Part shown: positions 34,905-43,338 of the stretch, in pieces | How positions within the stretch are numbered: position 1 is the stretch's first letter | How the letters are laid out: each line of letters starts with the position of its first letter | NCBI RefSeq assembly: GCF_022846435.1 | Contig: NZ_AP025627.1 | Location: 220,001 to 284,000 of the forward strand | Length of the DNA: 64,000 nt | Source: Parageobacillus sp. KH3-4 | GTDB taxonomy: Bacteria; Bacillota; Bacilli; Bacillales; Anoxybacillaceae | Direction: 5' to 3' | The notes under the pieces: model-generated | Told to the model about the DNA's origin: nothing | Databases searched by the model: none | Seen by the model: the letters and a program-made list of their open reading frames with translations, nothing else | Program-made: the position numbers and the translations under genes

Positions 34905-36068
34905 TTACAGTGATGATAAAATACGAGCGGTGAGCAGCCCGTAATAGGTTCCAAGGAGATTGCCTAGCAAAGCTGTCAATATGCCGACAGGAATAAGCGA
35001 CTGATGATATGCGCCCGCAAGAATTGGAGTCGAAGCTACTCCGCCGATATTTGCCAAAGAGGTTACCCCCATTGTAAATAAATCAAGTTTGCATACTTTT
35101 GCGATAATTAGCATTAATAATGCGTGAATCAAAAGGATAAGGAACCCAGAGATGATATAAATTGGAGCTTGGAACAATTGAGAAAAGTCTGCTTTCGATG
35201 CGATTAACGCGATGATCACATAAAGCATGACTTTCGATACGTCGTTGGCGCCAGGAATTTTCGCTGCCTTTGTCATCGCCAGTAATAAACCGATAACGGA
35301 TGCGAATACAATCGTCCACGTTGTTCCGTTAAATACGGCTCCCAACTCGGGCAAAGCATTTCCGATTTCCGTGCAAATCGTCGATAAAAGAATGCTGAAT
35401 CCAAGCAAGACGATTAATTCGGTAAACCCCATTTTTCCTTGATGATTTTCGGTTGTTGTTGCCACTTCATCTGCAGCAACCGGGACTTCTATTGCTTTTG
35501 CTTTTGTCCAGTGATTGAATCGGCTGGCAAACGGCACAAGCCAAAACATAAACATAACCCAAATAGAATAGTTGACGGTGTCCATGATTAAAGCGTAGCC
35601 GAAAATGTTTTCCGGAACATCTAAAATTTTTTGTAGAATGACCATATTTGCCGATCCGCCTGTCCAGCTGGAGCTGAGCGCAGCAAAAGCCTTCCACGTA
35701 TCTTTCGCATAGAATTCTTTAAGTAACAGATACGTGACGGTAAACCCGATAATAATCGTGAAAGATGCTGCAAAAAAAGTGAGAAGAATTTTTGGCCCCA
35801 TTTTGATGATCTTTCGCAAATCGCAATGCAGAAGCATAAGAATGAGCATGGCAGGAAGCAGTACGTTTCTAACGGTATTGTACGTATTGTCGATCGAATT
35901 CGTTTTCCCGAAAACTCCAAATGTTTGCATCAGTGCGCCTCCGACATAAATAAAAATAATGCCAGGGACGACTTTAAAAAGTTTGGATTTGGACTTTTGT
36001 TCTGCAAAAGCAATGAGTGCGACGTAAGCAAGCAAAATACTTAAATAAACAACACCGTCTTGAATCAT
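34905..36068 (-). CDS. DUF819 family membrane protein (putative transporter)
   Basis: A 387-residue protein with about ten to eleven membrane helices. Features are AALSSSWTGGSANMVILQKIL (a Gly/Ser-rich re-entrant-like loop) and the C-terminal TSLANIGGVASTPILAGAYHQSLIPVGILTALLGNLLGTYYGLL, both typical of DUF819/YjcL-like proteins. Two inverted halves each with such a loop suggest a secondary transporter. Its place ahead of the epimerase gene makes a murein dipeptide a reasonable substrate, but there is no direct evidence. GGGAGGAG precedes the ATG. Confidence 0.82.
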   Translation of the reverse strand: MIQDGVVYLSILLAYVALIAFAEQKSKSKLFKVVPGIIFIYVGGALMQTFGVFGKTNSIDNTYNTVRNVLLPAMLILMLLHCDLRKIIKMGPKILLTFFAASFTIIIGFTVTYLLLKEFYAKDTWKAFAALSSSWTGGSANMVILQKILDVPENIFGYALIMDTVNYSIWVMFMFWLVPFASRFNHWTKAKAIEVPVAADEVATTTENHQGKMGFTELIVLLGFSILLSTICTEIGNALPELGAVFNGTTWTIVFASVIGLLLAMTKAAKIPGANDVSKVMLYVIIALIASKADFSQLFQAPIYIISGFLILLIHALLMLIIAKVCKLDLFTMGVTSLANIGGVASTPILAGAYHQSLIPVGILTALLGNLLGTYYGLLTARILSSL

Positions 36069-36103
36069 TGTTTCTCCTCCCTATTTGAGATATAAAAATA
36101 TAA

Positions 36104-36148
36104 AAACCCAGCAAATAGAGAGAAACAATCGCTCTATTCGCTGGGTTT
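36104..36148 (-). terminator. Hairpin terminator/attenuator between DUF3870 and DUF819 genes
   Basis: A 17-bp stem with one mismatch (36104-36120 with 36132-36148), followed on the minus strand by T-rich sequence. It overlaps the last codon of the DUF3870 gene and would lower expression of the downstream genes relative to the first. Confidence 0.7.
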
Positions 36149-36495
36149 CATCTGCGTGATGATGGTACAGATGAAGCAGCCGATGAAACGATATTTTGAT
36201 ATTTTAAGCTGGCGTTTTTAAAAGCGACGATTAACGCTTTTTGCGAAGAGCCGAAGTAACGAGTTTGAATTTCTTTGGTTACTGCGTCAATATCCAATAT
36301 CGACCGGCCGACAAGTAAACTTTTGACAAACGACTTCGTCAGTTCAATCGTCGCTGAACAGTCTGCATCAACGATCATACTGTTTTCTTTATTGACCACT
36401 AATCCGATGAAAAATGCTTTATATTGCTGGGTAATAGGATTGTTTGAAGGCGCTTTCGCGTCTCCGATGATATATACAGTATTATTCTCAAACAT
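36148..36495 (-). CDS. DUF3870 domain protein
   Basis: A 115-residue protein matching DUF3870 by VYIIGDAKAPSNNPITQQYKAFFIGLVV, IVDADCSATIELTKSFVKSLLVG and TRYFGSSQKALIVAFKNAS. The function of this family is unknown; members often sit beside transporter and peptidase genes of amino-acid metabolism. I place the start at 36495, where GGAGG lies upstream; an earlier in-frame start at 36534 would fall inside the leader hairpin. It is the first gene of the minus-strand murein-peptide operon. Confidence 0.82.
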   Translation of the reverse strand: MFENNTVYIIGDAKAPSNNPITQQYKAFFIGLVVNKENSMIVDADCSATIELTKSFVKSLLVGRSILDIDAVTKEIQTRYFGSSQKALIVAFKNASLKYQNIVSSAASSVPSSRR

Positions 36496-36520
36496 GCTAA
36501 TCCTCCAACCGAATACAGCT

Positions 36521-36565
36521 ATTGCGAGGGGCATTTATGATGGACTCATAAATGTTGCTCGCAAT
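36521..36565 (-). promoter_or_regulatory. Large leader hairpin of the DUF3870 operon
   Basis: Two 20-base arms (36521-36540 and 36546-36565) pair except for three central bases. The hairpin begins about a dozen bases after the predicted transcription start and ends 25 bases before the ATG. It could be a dimeric-protein operator or an RNA structure protecting the 5' end. Confidence 0.65.
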
Positions 36566-36583
36566 ATGTATGTTCTCTTATTT

Positions 36584-36612
36584 ATTATACTGAATAGTAA
36601 GAAAATAGTCAA
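36584..36612 (-). promoter_or_regulatory. Sigma-A promoter of the DUF3870 operon
   Basis: On the minus strand TTGACT (36607-36612), a 17-base spacer and a perfect TATAAT (36584-36589). Confidence 0.85.
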
Positions 36613-36750
36613 TAATTACAACTTTTATAGAAAATAGTTCTGGTATAGGGATAACATTCATTATGGTGCAGAAAATAAAATCGGATTTTTACACAATTTC
36701 AAGGATGCAAAAATAACATCAGAAAGTTAAAATCATTTTTATTTATCTAC

Positions 36751-36797
36751 TTGTGAATTTTCGGGCATTTTAGTATACTATATGTAACCGGTTACAT
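36751..36797 (+). promoter_or_regulatory. rbs operon promoter with cre/RbsR operator
   Basis: TTGTGA (36751-36756), a 17-base spacer and TATACT (36774-36779). Immediately downstream is a perfect 16-bp palindrome ATGTAACCGGTTACAT (36782-36797). Its core fits both the CcpA cre consensus and a LacI-family RbsR operator, so ribose induction and glucose repression may act at one site. Confidence 0.85.
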
Positions 36798-36816
36798 GTA
36801 AAAATGGGGACGAACG

Positions 36817-37803
36817 ATGATGGCGACGATTAGAGATGTGGCAAAGTTGGCAGGTGTATCTGTAGCGACTGTTTCTCGCGTGTTAAATCAAAATGGTTAT
36901 GTGAATGAAGAAACAGAAAAACGTGTGAGACAGGCGATGAAAGAGTTAAATTATAAGCCGAGTGAAGTGGCGCGAGCATTGTTTAAAAAAACATCGAAGA
37001 CAATTGGGTTAATCGTGCCGGATATAACGAACCCGTTTTTTCCAGAGCTTGTTCGCGCAGTGGAAGATGTGATGAATATTTATGATTATACTGTCATTTT
37101 ATGCAATTCTGACGAGAAAACAGAAAAAGAGAAAAAATACATAGAAGTGCTCAAGCAAAAATATGTGGATGGCATTATCTTAACGACCAATCAATTGGAG
37201 TTGGAGGAAGTATCGGAATGGAATATTCCAATGGTAGTTCTAGACCGACCGCTAAGCCATAACTATCCCTCGGTCATTGCTGATAATTATGGCGGGGCTC
37301 GATTGGCAACTAAACATTTATATGACATTGGCTGCCGCAAAATTGCCCATATCCAGGGGCCTTCTCATGTTGTGAACGCGATGGAGCGTTTTTATGGTTA
37401 TCGTGATGAAATGATGGAACTGGGTCTTTGGGATGAGAGGCTTGTTATACTCGGAAACTATCAGTTGAAGAAGGCGAAAGAAGCGGTAATCGAAGCGTTG
37501 AATAAATATGACATTGATGGCATTTTTGCTGGAAATGATGCAATGGCAGTGGGGGCGTTAAAAGCGGTTCAACAGATGGGGTTCCGTGTTCCGAAAGATA
37601 TAGCCATTATAGGATACGACGGTATTCCTCTAACGGAAATGACGACGCCAGAGTTATCGACGATTTCTCAGCCGATTTATGATATGGGGGCAATTGCGGC
37701 GAGGATTTTAATAAAACAGATAGAGGGAAAACCGCTGGAAAAACTTCATTATGTGCTTCCTGTTGAACTAGTGGTACGACAATCGACGCGTAGGGGGGAA
37801 TGA
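36817..37803 (+). CDS. rbsR: Ribose operon repressor RbsR (LacI family)
   Basis: A 328-residue regulator. The helix-turn-helix TIRDVAKLAGVSVATVSRVLNQNG and hinge YKPSEVARAL are classic LacI family, followed by a ribose-type periplasmic-binding-protein fold (IGLIVPDITNPFFPELVRAVED; FAGNDAMAVGALKAVQQMG). It leads the complete rbs operon, so ribose is the expected inducer. The first ATG is 36817, with another three bases later. The stop overlaps a start-like ATG ahead of rbsK. Confidence 0.92.
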   Translation: MMATIRDVAKLAGVSVATVSRVLNQNGYVNEETEKRVRQAMKELNYKPSEVARALFKKTSKTIGLIVPDITNPFFPELVRAVEDVMNIYDYTVILCNSDEKTEKEKKYIEVLKQKYVDGIILTTNQLELEEVSEWNIPMVVLDRPLSHNYPSVIADNYGGARLATKHLYDIGCRKIAHIQGPSHVVNAMERFYGYRDEMMELGLWDERLVILGNYQLKKAKEAVIEALNKYDIDGIFAGNDAMAVGALKAVQQMGFRVPKDIAIIGYDGIPLTEMTTPELSTISQPIYDMGAIAARILIKQIEGKPLEKLHYVLPVELVVRQSTRRGE

Positions 37804-37805
37804 AA

Positions 37806-38702
37806 ATGACGAAACCGGTGATTACTGTAGTTGGAAGCATCAACATGGATCTTGTGACGATCGCTTCTCGTTTTCCATCGCAAGGAGAAACAATTTTAGG
37901 AGAGGAGTTTCATCTCATTCCTGGCGGAAAAGGCGCGAATCAAGCGGTGGCTGCCGCGCGGCTTGGCGCGGAGGTGCATATGATTGGGGCCGTCGGAACG
38001 GATCCATTTGGAAACGAGCTTCTTCGCTCATTGGAGCGGGAAGGTGTTCATATCGATAATGTGAAACCGGTTACACATAAAGGTACTGGCATTGCTTCGA
38101 TTACGATTTCGGAACAAGATAACCGGATTATCGTTGTGCCTGGAGCGAATCATGCGCTTCGCCCAGAAGACATTGACCGGTGCGAAGAGATCATTGCCAA
38201 GAGCGATGTATGTGTACTGCAACTGGAAATTCCGCTTTCCGTTGTAGAAAGAGCCGTCTTTTTAGCGAAAAAACATCATGTGCGTGTCATTTTAAATCCA
38301 GCGCCAGCGCAGCCGTTGCCACAAAAACTCATCGAGCAGGCCGATTTTCTTACACCAAATGAACATGAGCGGGAGATTATTTTTGAGCAAGTTGATGCGA
38401 ACGCGTTTGCCGATAAAGTGATTGTCACAGAGGGAGCACGCGGCGTAACGATTCGGAAAGGTGGAAAACAGGTGCTCATACCAGGCTTTTGCGTTCCGGT
38501 CGTGGACACGACGGGAGCAGGAGATACATTCAACGGTGCGCTGGCGGTCGCGTTAAGCAAAGGAATGAGTTTGGAAGATGCATGTCGCTTTGCCAACGCT
38601 GCGGCGGCGCTATCGGTGACAAAACTAGGCGCGCAAGGCGGAATGCCGACGGAAGAGGAAGTAAAGAAATTTTTGCAGGAAAAGGCAGGGTGTTCATCAT
38701 GA
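37806..38702 (+). CDS. rbsK: Ribokinase
   Basis: A 298-residue PfkB-family kinase that makes ribose 5-phosphate. Substrate and ATP motifs are GGKGANQAVAAARLGA and DTTGAGDTFNGALAVAL, with the catalytic Asp in GAGD. I prefer the ATG at 37806, with a run of six G's seven bases upstream, over the ATG at 37800 that abuts it. The gene contains an internal cre/RbsR-like palindrome. It overlaps rbsD by four bases. Confidence 0.93.
   Translation: MTKPVITVVGSINMDLVTIASRFPSQGETILGEEFHLIPGGKGANQAVAAARLGAEVHMIGAVGTDPFGNELLRSLEREGVHIDNVKPVTHKGTGIASITISEQDNRIIVVPGANHALRPEDIDRCEEIIAKSDVCVLQLEIPLSVVERAVFLAKKHHVRVILNPAPAQPLPQKLIEQADFLTPNEHEREIIFEQVDANAFADKVIVTEGARGVTIRKGGKQVLIPGFCVPVVDTTGAGDTFNGALAVALSKGMSLEDACRFANAAAALSVTKLGAQGGMPTEEEVKKFLQEKAGCSS
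38062..38075. promoter_or_regulatory. Internal cre/RbsR-like site in rbsK
   Basis: TGAAACCGGTTACA fits the cre consensus completely and shares the ACCGGTTACA core of the promoter operator about 1.28 kb upstream. Confidence 0.55.
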
Positions 38703-39097
38703 AAAAACGGGGTATTCTCAATAAAGACTTAAGTATGCTATTGGCTTCTCTCGGTCATACCGATACGATTGTCATCGCAGACTGCGGTCTGCCGATTCCG
38801 AATGGGACAGATCGTATTGATTTATCGCTAGTGAAGGGATTTCCGCCGTTTTTATCCGTGCTGGATGCGGTTTTAGAAGAATTAGAAGTGGAAGCGCTAA
38901 CATTAGCGGAAGAAATCAAAAAGGAAAATCCCATTATGTATGAAAACATCCGGCAAAGATTGAGCGATGTACCGATGCAATTTGTTCCACACGAACAGCT
39001 TAAAGAGATGACAAAATCCGCAAAAGCAGTCATTCGTACAGGGGAAGCGACGCCTTACGCTAATATTATTCTCCGCTCTGGCGTGAACTTTTCATAG
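38699..39097 (+). CDS. rbsD: D-ribose pyranase
   Basis: A 132-residue RbsD protein that interconverts pyranose and furanose ribose before phosphorylation. Diagnostic sequences are [30 protein letters not shown] and the C-terminal [21 protein letters not shown], with the active-site His in LGHTD. It overlaps rbsK (ATGA). Confidence 0.95.
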   Translation: MKKRGILNKDLSMLLASLGHTDTIVIADCGLPIPNGTDRIDLSLVKGFPPFLSVLDAVLEELEVEALTLAEEIKKENPIMYENIRQRLSDVPMQFVPHEQLKEMTKSAKAVIRTGEATPYANIILRSGVNFS

Positions 39098-39125
39098 CGT
39101 TCGTTTGAAAAAAGGAGGGAGAGCG

Positions 39126-40622
39126 ATGACGAAACCGTTTGTTGAGATGCGGGGCATTAAAAAAGCGTTCCACCAGCATGTTGTCTTAAACGATGTCGAT
39201 TTTGAAGTGCGCGCCGGTGAAGTGCACGCGCTCATGGGAGAAAACGGCGCCGGAAAATCGACGTTAATGAAAGTATTAACTGGCATTTATGAGCGCGATG
39301 CTGGGACGGTCTTGGTGGATGGCCGCGAAGTGCATTATCGTCATCCGAAGGAAGCGGAACGTGATGGGATTTCGGTCATTCATCAGGAGCTTACTATCAT
39401 TCCTACGTTGTCGGTCGCAGAAAACATTTTCCTTGGACGGGAGAGTACAATTGGTCGAACAGGTATTATTCGATATCAAGAAATGGAGAAGCAGGCAGAA
39501 GTCTATTTGAAGAAACTGGGGATCCACATTGACCCTAGTGAATTGGCAGGCAATTTGTCGGTAGGAAAACAGCAAATTGTCGAGATTGCAAGGGCGCTTT
39601 CCACCAATGCCAAATGTTTAATTATGGATGAGCCAACTGCCGCTTTGACGGAGAGGGAAATTCAAACGTTGTTCGAAGTCATCCGCACCTTAAAGCAGCA
39701 AGGGGTTGCGATCGTTTATATTTCACATCGCATGGAGGAAATTTTCACGATTTGCGATCGCATTTCTGTGCTCCGGGACGGACAGTTTATTGGCACAAAG
39801 CGCATCGCCGAGACAAACTTTGATGAGATTGTCCACATGATGGTCGGCCGGCAAATTGGAGAGCGCTTTCCAAAACGAATGCGGACCATTGGCGAAGAAC
39901 GGATGCGGGTGGAAGGCTTGACACAGGAAGGGGTTTTTGAAAATGTTTCGTTTTCGGTGCGCGCCGGTGAAATTCTCGGTGTGGCTGGATTGATGGGATC
40001 AGGACGCACCGAAATCATGGAGGCGGTTTTTGGAGCGAGAAAGGCGGACGCGGGAACGATTTATATTGATGGTCAGCCGGTGTCTATTCCATCGCCGCGA
40101 CATGCGATTGAGCACGGCATCGCAATGATTACAGAAGACCGCAAACAAAAAGGGCTTGTTTTAAATATGAGTGTGCGGGAGAATTTAACGTTGCCAAAAT
40201 CAGAACAATTGGCGACAGTCGGTGTCATTCAAACGGCGAAAGAGAAGGAGTTAGTTTCGTCGTTAATTAAGAAACTAAACATTAAAACGGCGTCTCCGGA
40301 ATTAGAGGTAAAAGCGTTAAGCGGAGGGAACCAGCAAAAAGTCGTATTCGGAAAATGGCTGGCGATGGAGCCGCGCATCCTTATTTTAGATGAACCAACA
40401 CGCGGGGTTGATGTTGGCGCCAAAAAAGAAATTTATGAAATTATGAATGAACTGACGGCACAAGGGGTTGCGATTATTATGGTATCGTCCGAGCTCCCGG
40501 AAGTGCTTGGGATGAGTGACCGCATTATGGTCGTTCATGAAGGGAAGGTCCGCGCTATTTTGGAGAATGAAGGAATCGATCAAGAAACGATTATGCGTGC
40601 GGCGACAGGAGGAAAAGCATAA
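39126..40622 (+). CDS. rbsA: Ribose ABC transporter ATPase (duplicated)
   Basis: A 498-residue protein with two nucleotide-binding domains. Domain 1 has Walker [10 protein letters not shown], signature LSVGKQQ and Walker [11 protein letters not shown]. Domain 2 has a degenerate Walker A (GLMGSGRTE), signature [14 protein letters not shown] and Walker [14 protein letters not shown]. This is the standard arrangement of CUT2 sugar importers. ATG 39126 follows AAGGAGGG; an upstream in-frame ATG at 39105 overlaps no ribosome site. Confidence 0.94.
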   Translation: MTKPFVEMRGIKKAFHQHVVLNDVDFEVRAGEVHALMGENGAGKSTLMKVLTGIYERDAGTVLVDGREVHYRHPKEAERDGISVIHQELTIIPTLSVAENIFLGRESTIGRTGIIRYQEMEKQAEVYLKKLGIHIDPSELAGNLSVGKQQIVEIARALSTNAKCLIMDEPTAALTEREIQTLFEVIRTLKQQGVAIVYISHRMEEIFTICDRISVLRDGQFIGTKRIAETNFDEIVHMMVGRQIGERFPKRMRTIGEERMRVEGLTQEGVFENVSFSVRAGEILGVAGLMGSGRTEIMEAVFGARKADAGTIYIDGQPVSIPSPRHAIEHGIAMITEDRKQKGLVLNMSVRENLTLPKSEQLATVGVIQTAKEKELVSSLIKKLNIKTASPELEVKALSGGNQQKVVFGKWLAMEPRILILDEPTRGVDVGAKKEIYEIMNELTAQGVAIIMVSSELPEVLGMSDRIMVVHEGKVRAILENEGIDQETIMRAATGGKA

Positions 40623-41563
40623 TGGAAAACAAATGGAATTTTGATGTAAAAAAGCTTGGCCCGCTTATTGGTTTCTTCTTGTTATGTATTGTGCTGTCGA
40701 TATTGAGTGACAGTTTCCTAACGGTCAATAACTGGATGAACGTTTTGCGTCAAGTGTCGATTAACGCGTTAATCGCGTTTGGCATGACATTCGTCATTTT
40801 AACGGGAGGCATTGATTTATCGGTCGGTTCCGTGTTAGCGCTCTCAAGTGCGATTACTGCGGGAATAATGGCAAGCGGGACGAATGGCTTTACTGCCATC
40901 ATCATCGGATTGCTTGCCGGCTTTCTCATGGGTGCATTAAACGGTGTGGTGATTACGAAAGGACGCGTTGCTCCGTTTATTGCCACTCTAGCAACGATGA
41001 CAATGTTTCGCGGATTAACCCTTGTTTATACAGATGGGCGCCCTATCACTGGTTTTGCCTCAGACGATATTTTGTTTCAAATGATGGGACGCGGGTATTT
41101 TCTCGGCATCCCTGTTCCGGTTGTATTTATGATTGTCGTGTATGTGGCACTATATTTTGTGTTAAAGAAAACGACGTTTGGCCGCCATACGTATGCGATT
41201 GGCGGAAATGAAGAAGCGAGCCGTTTATCCGGGATTCGCGTCGATCGACTGAAAATTTGGATTTATTCCTTAACTGGAGGATTGTCGGCATTAGCAGGAA
41301 TTATTTTAACCTCCCGCTTAAACTCGGCACAGCCAACAGCGGGGACAGCGTATGAATTAGATGCGATTGCCGCTGTTGTTCTTGGAGGAACCAGTTTATC
41401 TGGCGGCCGCGGCTGGATTTTTGGAACATTAGTTGGCGCCCTTATTATCGGTGTGTTGAATAATGGATTAAATTTATTAAATGTGTCCTCATTTTATCAA
41501 CAGGTTATCAAAGGGTTAGTCATTCTTCTTGCGGTTCTTCTGGATCGCCGCAAAGAAGTTTGA
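40622..41563 (+). CDS. rbsC: Ribose ABC transporter permease
   Basis: A 313-residue CUT2 permease with about ten membrane helices. Typical segments are INALIAFGMTFVILTGGIDLSVGSVLALSSAI, GHRVAPFIATLATMTMFRG-like KGRVAPFIATL, and YAIGGNEEASRLSGIRVDRLK. The ATG overlaps the rbsA stop by one base (TAATG). Confidence 0.94.
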   Translation: MENKWNFDVKKLGPLIGFFLLCIVLSILSDSFLTVNNWMNVLRQVSINALIAFGMTFVILTGGIDLSVGSVLALSSAITAGIMASGTNGFTAIIIGLLAGFLMGALNGVVITKGRVAPFIATLATMTMFRGLTLVYTDGRPITGFASDDILFQMMGRGYFLGIPVPVVFMIVVYVALYFVLKKTTFGRHTYAIGGNEEASRLSGIRVDRLKIWIYSLTGGLSALAGIILTSRLNSAQPTAGTAYELDAIAAVVLGGTSLSGGRGWIFGTLVGALIIGVLNNGLNLLNVSSFYQQVIKGLVILLAVLLDRRKEV

Positions 41564-41597
41564 TAAATAAAAAACATATAAGAAAGGGGACAAAGCA

Positions 41598-42539
41598 ATG
41601 AAAAAGAAGTGGGCAGGCATGTGGTTGGCATTTTTGCTGGTCTTAGGAATGTTGGCGGGTTGTTCGCTAGATAATGGAGCAACTGGAAGCAAAAAAGGAG
41701 ATGCAAAAAAGGATAAAGATATAAAAATTGGACTTTCTATTTCTACATTAAATAACCCATTCTTTGTCACATTAAAAGAAGGAGCTGAAAAAGCAGCAAA
41801 AGAAAAAGGGATAGATTTAATCGTTGTCGATGCGCAAAACGATTCTGCAAAGCAGATTAATGATATTGAAGATTTGATTCAGCAAGATGTTGATTTGATT
41901 TTAGTGAATCCAACTGACTCCAGTGCGGTGACATCGGCAATTGAGTCGGCTAATAGCGCGAATATTCCTGTGATCACGGTTGACCGTAGCGCAGATGGAG
42001 GAAACGTAGCCACTCACATCGCTTCGGATAACGTTGCAGGCGGAAAAATGGCAGGAGAATTCCTCCTTGAACAATTAAAAAATGGCGGCAATATTGTAGA
42101 GCTTGAGGGAATTCCAGGTTCATCAGCAGCCCGGGAACGCGGTGAAGGATTTCATCAGGTTATCGATAAAGCATCCAATGTGAAAGTCGTAGCGAAGCAA
42201 GCAGCGGATTTTGACCGTGCTAAAGGGTTATCGGTCATGGAAAATATTTTGCAAAGCCATAAGGATATTCAAGCTGTATTTGCCCATAATGATGAAATGG
42301 CGTTAGGTGCATTAGAAGCTTTAGAGGCACGCGGTATGAAAGATGTGCTCGTCGTTGGCTTTGACGCAACGGAAGACGCAGTGAAGGCGGTAAAAGAAGG
42401 AAAAATGGCGGCAACCGTTGCGCAAAAGCCTGAGCTTATTGGAGAGAATGCAGTCAAAACAGCGTTGAAAGTATTAAATGGAGAAAAAGTAGATAAGTTC
42501 ATTCCTATTCCATTAGAGTTAGTAACAGAAAATCAATAA
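41598..42539 (+). CDS. rbsB: Ribose-binding lipoprotein
   Basis: A 313-residue solute-binding protein anchored through Cys22 (lipobox LAGC). The ribose-binding fold shows IGLSISTLNNPFFVTLKEGAEKAAKEKG, IPVITVDRSADGG, HNDEMALGALEALEARG and VVGFDATEDAVKAVKEG. It is the last gene of the operon, with a strong terminator after it. Confidence 0.94.
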   Translation: MKKKWAGMWLAFLLVLGMLAGCSLDNGATGSKKGDAKKDKDIKIGLSISTLNNPFFVTLKEGAEKAAKEKGIDLIVVDAQNDSAKQINDIEDLIQQDVDLILVNPTDSSAVTSAIESANSANIPVITVDRSADGGNVATHIASDNVAGGKMAGEFLLEQLKNGGNIVELEGIPGSSAARERGEGFHQVIDKASNVKVVAKQAADFDRAKGLSVMENILQSHKDIQAVFAHNDEMALGALEALEARGMKDVLVVGFDATEDAVKAVKEGKMAATVAQKPELIGENAVKTALKVLNGEKVDKFIPIPLELVTENQ

Positions 42540-42548
42540 CCGTGGATT

Positions 42549-42583
42549 TACCTTCTGTCCATATACGGGCAGAAGGTATTTTT
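42549..42583 (+). terminator. Terminator of the rbs operon
   Basis: A 12-bp stem (42549-42560 with 42567-42578, one G-T pair), loop ATATAC, then a T-run. Confidence 0.85.
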
Positions 42584-42637
42584 TATTTGTTGATACTACT
42601 TCATAAAGATATTAAGGTAAATAATAGGTGATGCATA

Positions 42638-43093
42638 ATGAAAGGAAAAATCCAACGCTGGGGGTTCGTCGTTTTATGGTGTATCGTCATTTATTGCTTT
42701 AGTGAATTTTCGTTGTTTACCGGTGAAAATACAAAGCGCATATTAGAAGCAGTGCTGACGTATGTGCCGTTTGGCCATGGTGGGGACGGCACGTCGTCTC
42801 CATTGAATTTTATCGTTCGGAAGTTGGCGCATTTGATAGAGTTTGGCATTTTAGCCGTGCTTGTCTGGCGGGCGCTGTCGCCAAAGCGGGCGGCATATGT
42901 CGGCGCCTGGCTGTTTGCGACAGTGTATGCGATGACGGACGAATGGCATCAGTCGTTTGAACCGGGGCGCACTGCTACGCCGAAAGATGTGGCGATCGAT
43001 TCGTGCGGAGCACTCTTGGCCTTAATTGGTGTTTTTCTCTATATGCGTTGGAAGAAAAAGAAGCATGATCCGGCGAAACGGGACGTATCATAA
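42638..43093 (+). CDS. VanZ-like membrane protein
   Basis: A 151-residue VanZ-family protein. It has the family motifs IVIYCFSE, FIVRKLAHLIEFGILAVLVWRAL, YAMTDEWHQSFEPGRTATPKDVAIDSCGALLAL and four hydrophobic helices. VanZ-like proteins occur widely in Firmicutes, and some alter teicoplanin tolerance; the role of this one is unknown. It is a single gene downstream of rbsB with its own ribosome site (AGGTGA). Confidence 0.88.
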   Translation: MKGKIQRWGFVVLWCIVIYCFSEFSLFTGENTKRILEAVLTYVPFGHGGDGTSSPLNFIVRKLAHLIEFGILAVLVWRALSPKRAAYVGAWLFATVYAMTDEWHQSFEPGRTATPKDVAIDSCGALLALIGVFLYMRWKKKKHDPAKRDVS

Positions 43094-43184
43094 TAGAAAA
43101 CAAATTGCCGGCTCTCCCGAGTATGCTTTTGGACCGAAAAGAAAAGCGAGAATAACGAGTTTCCGTGAAAAGGAAAAGCCGCTC

Positions 43185-43301
43185 ATGGTTTCTTTTATTG
43201 CTGGCATGTTTGTCTGATCGCTTGTCATGTTTGTGATCACAAGCATGACGTTTGCCGCCAAACAGGCGGATGCGCGGAGCGCCGAGTGGCAGAAGCAATG
43301 A
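43185..43301 (+). pseudogene. Broken DUF3789-like small membrane protein gene
   Basis: A short frame reads MVSFIAGMFV, then TGA at 43215-43217, then SLVMFVITSMTFAAKQADARSAEWQKQ and a stop. DUF3789-type proteins continue MFVG at this point, so a GGA to TGA change would explain the stop. Small size keeps confidence modest. Confidence 0.45.
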
Positions 43302-43304
43302 GAA

Positions 43305-43338
43305 AGCTTCCTGCGAGCATGCAGGAAGCTGTTTTTTT
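43305..43338. terminator. Terminator ahead of the Gfo/Idh gene end
   Basis: A perfect 10-bp stem (43305-43314 with 43321-43330), loop GAGCAT and seven T's on the plus strand; usable by the minus-strand gene too. Confidence 0.8.
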
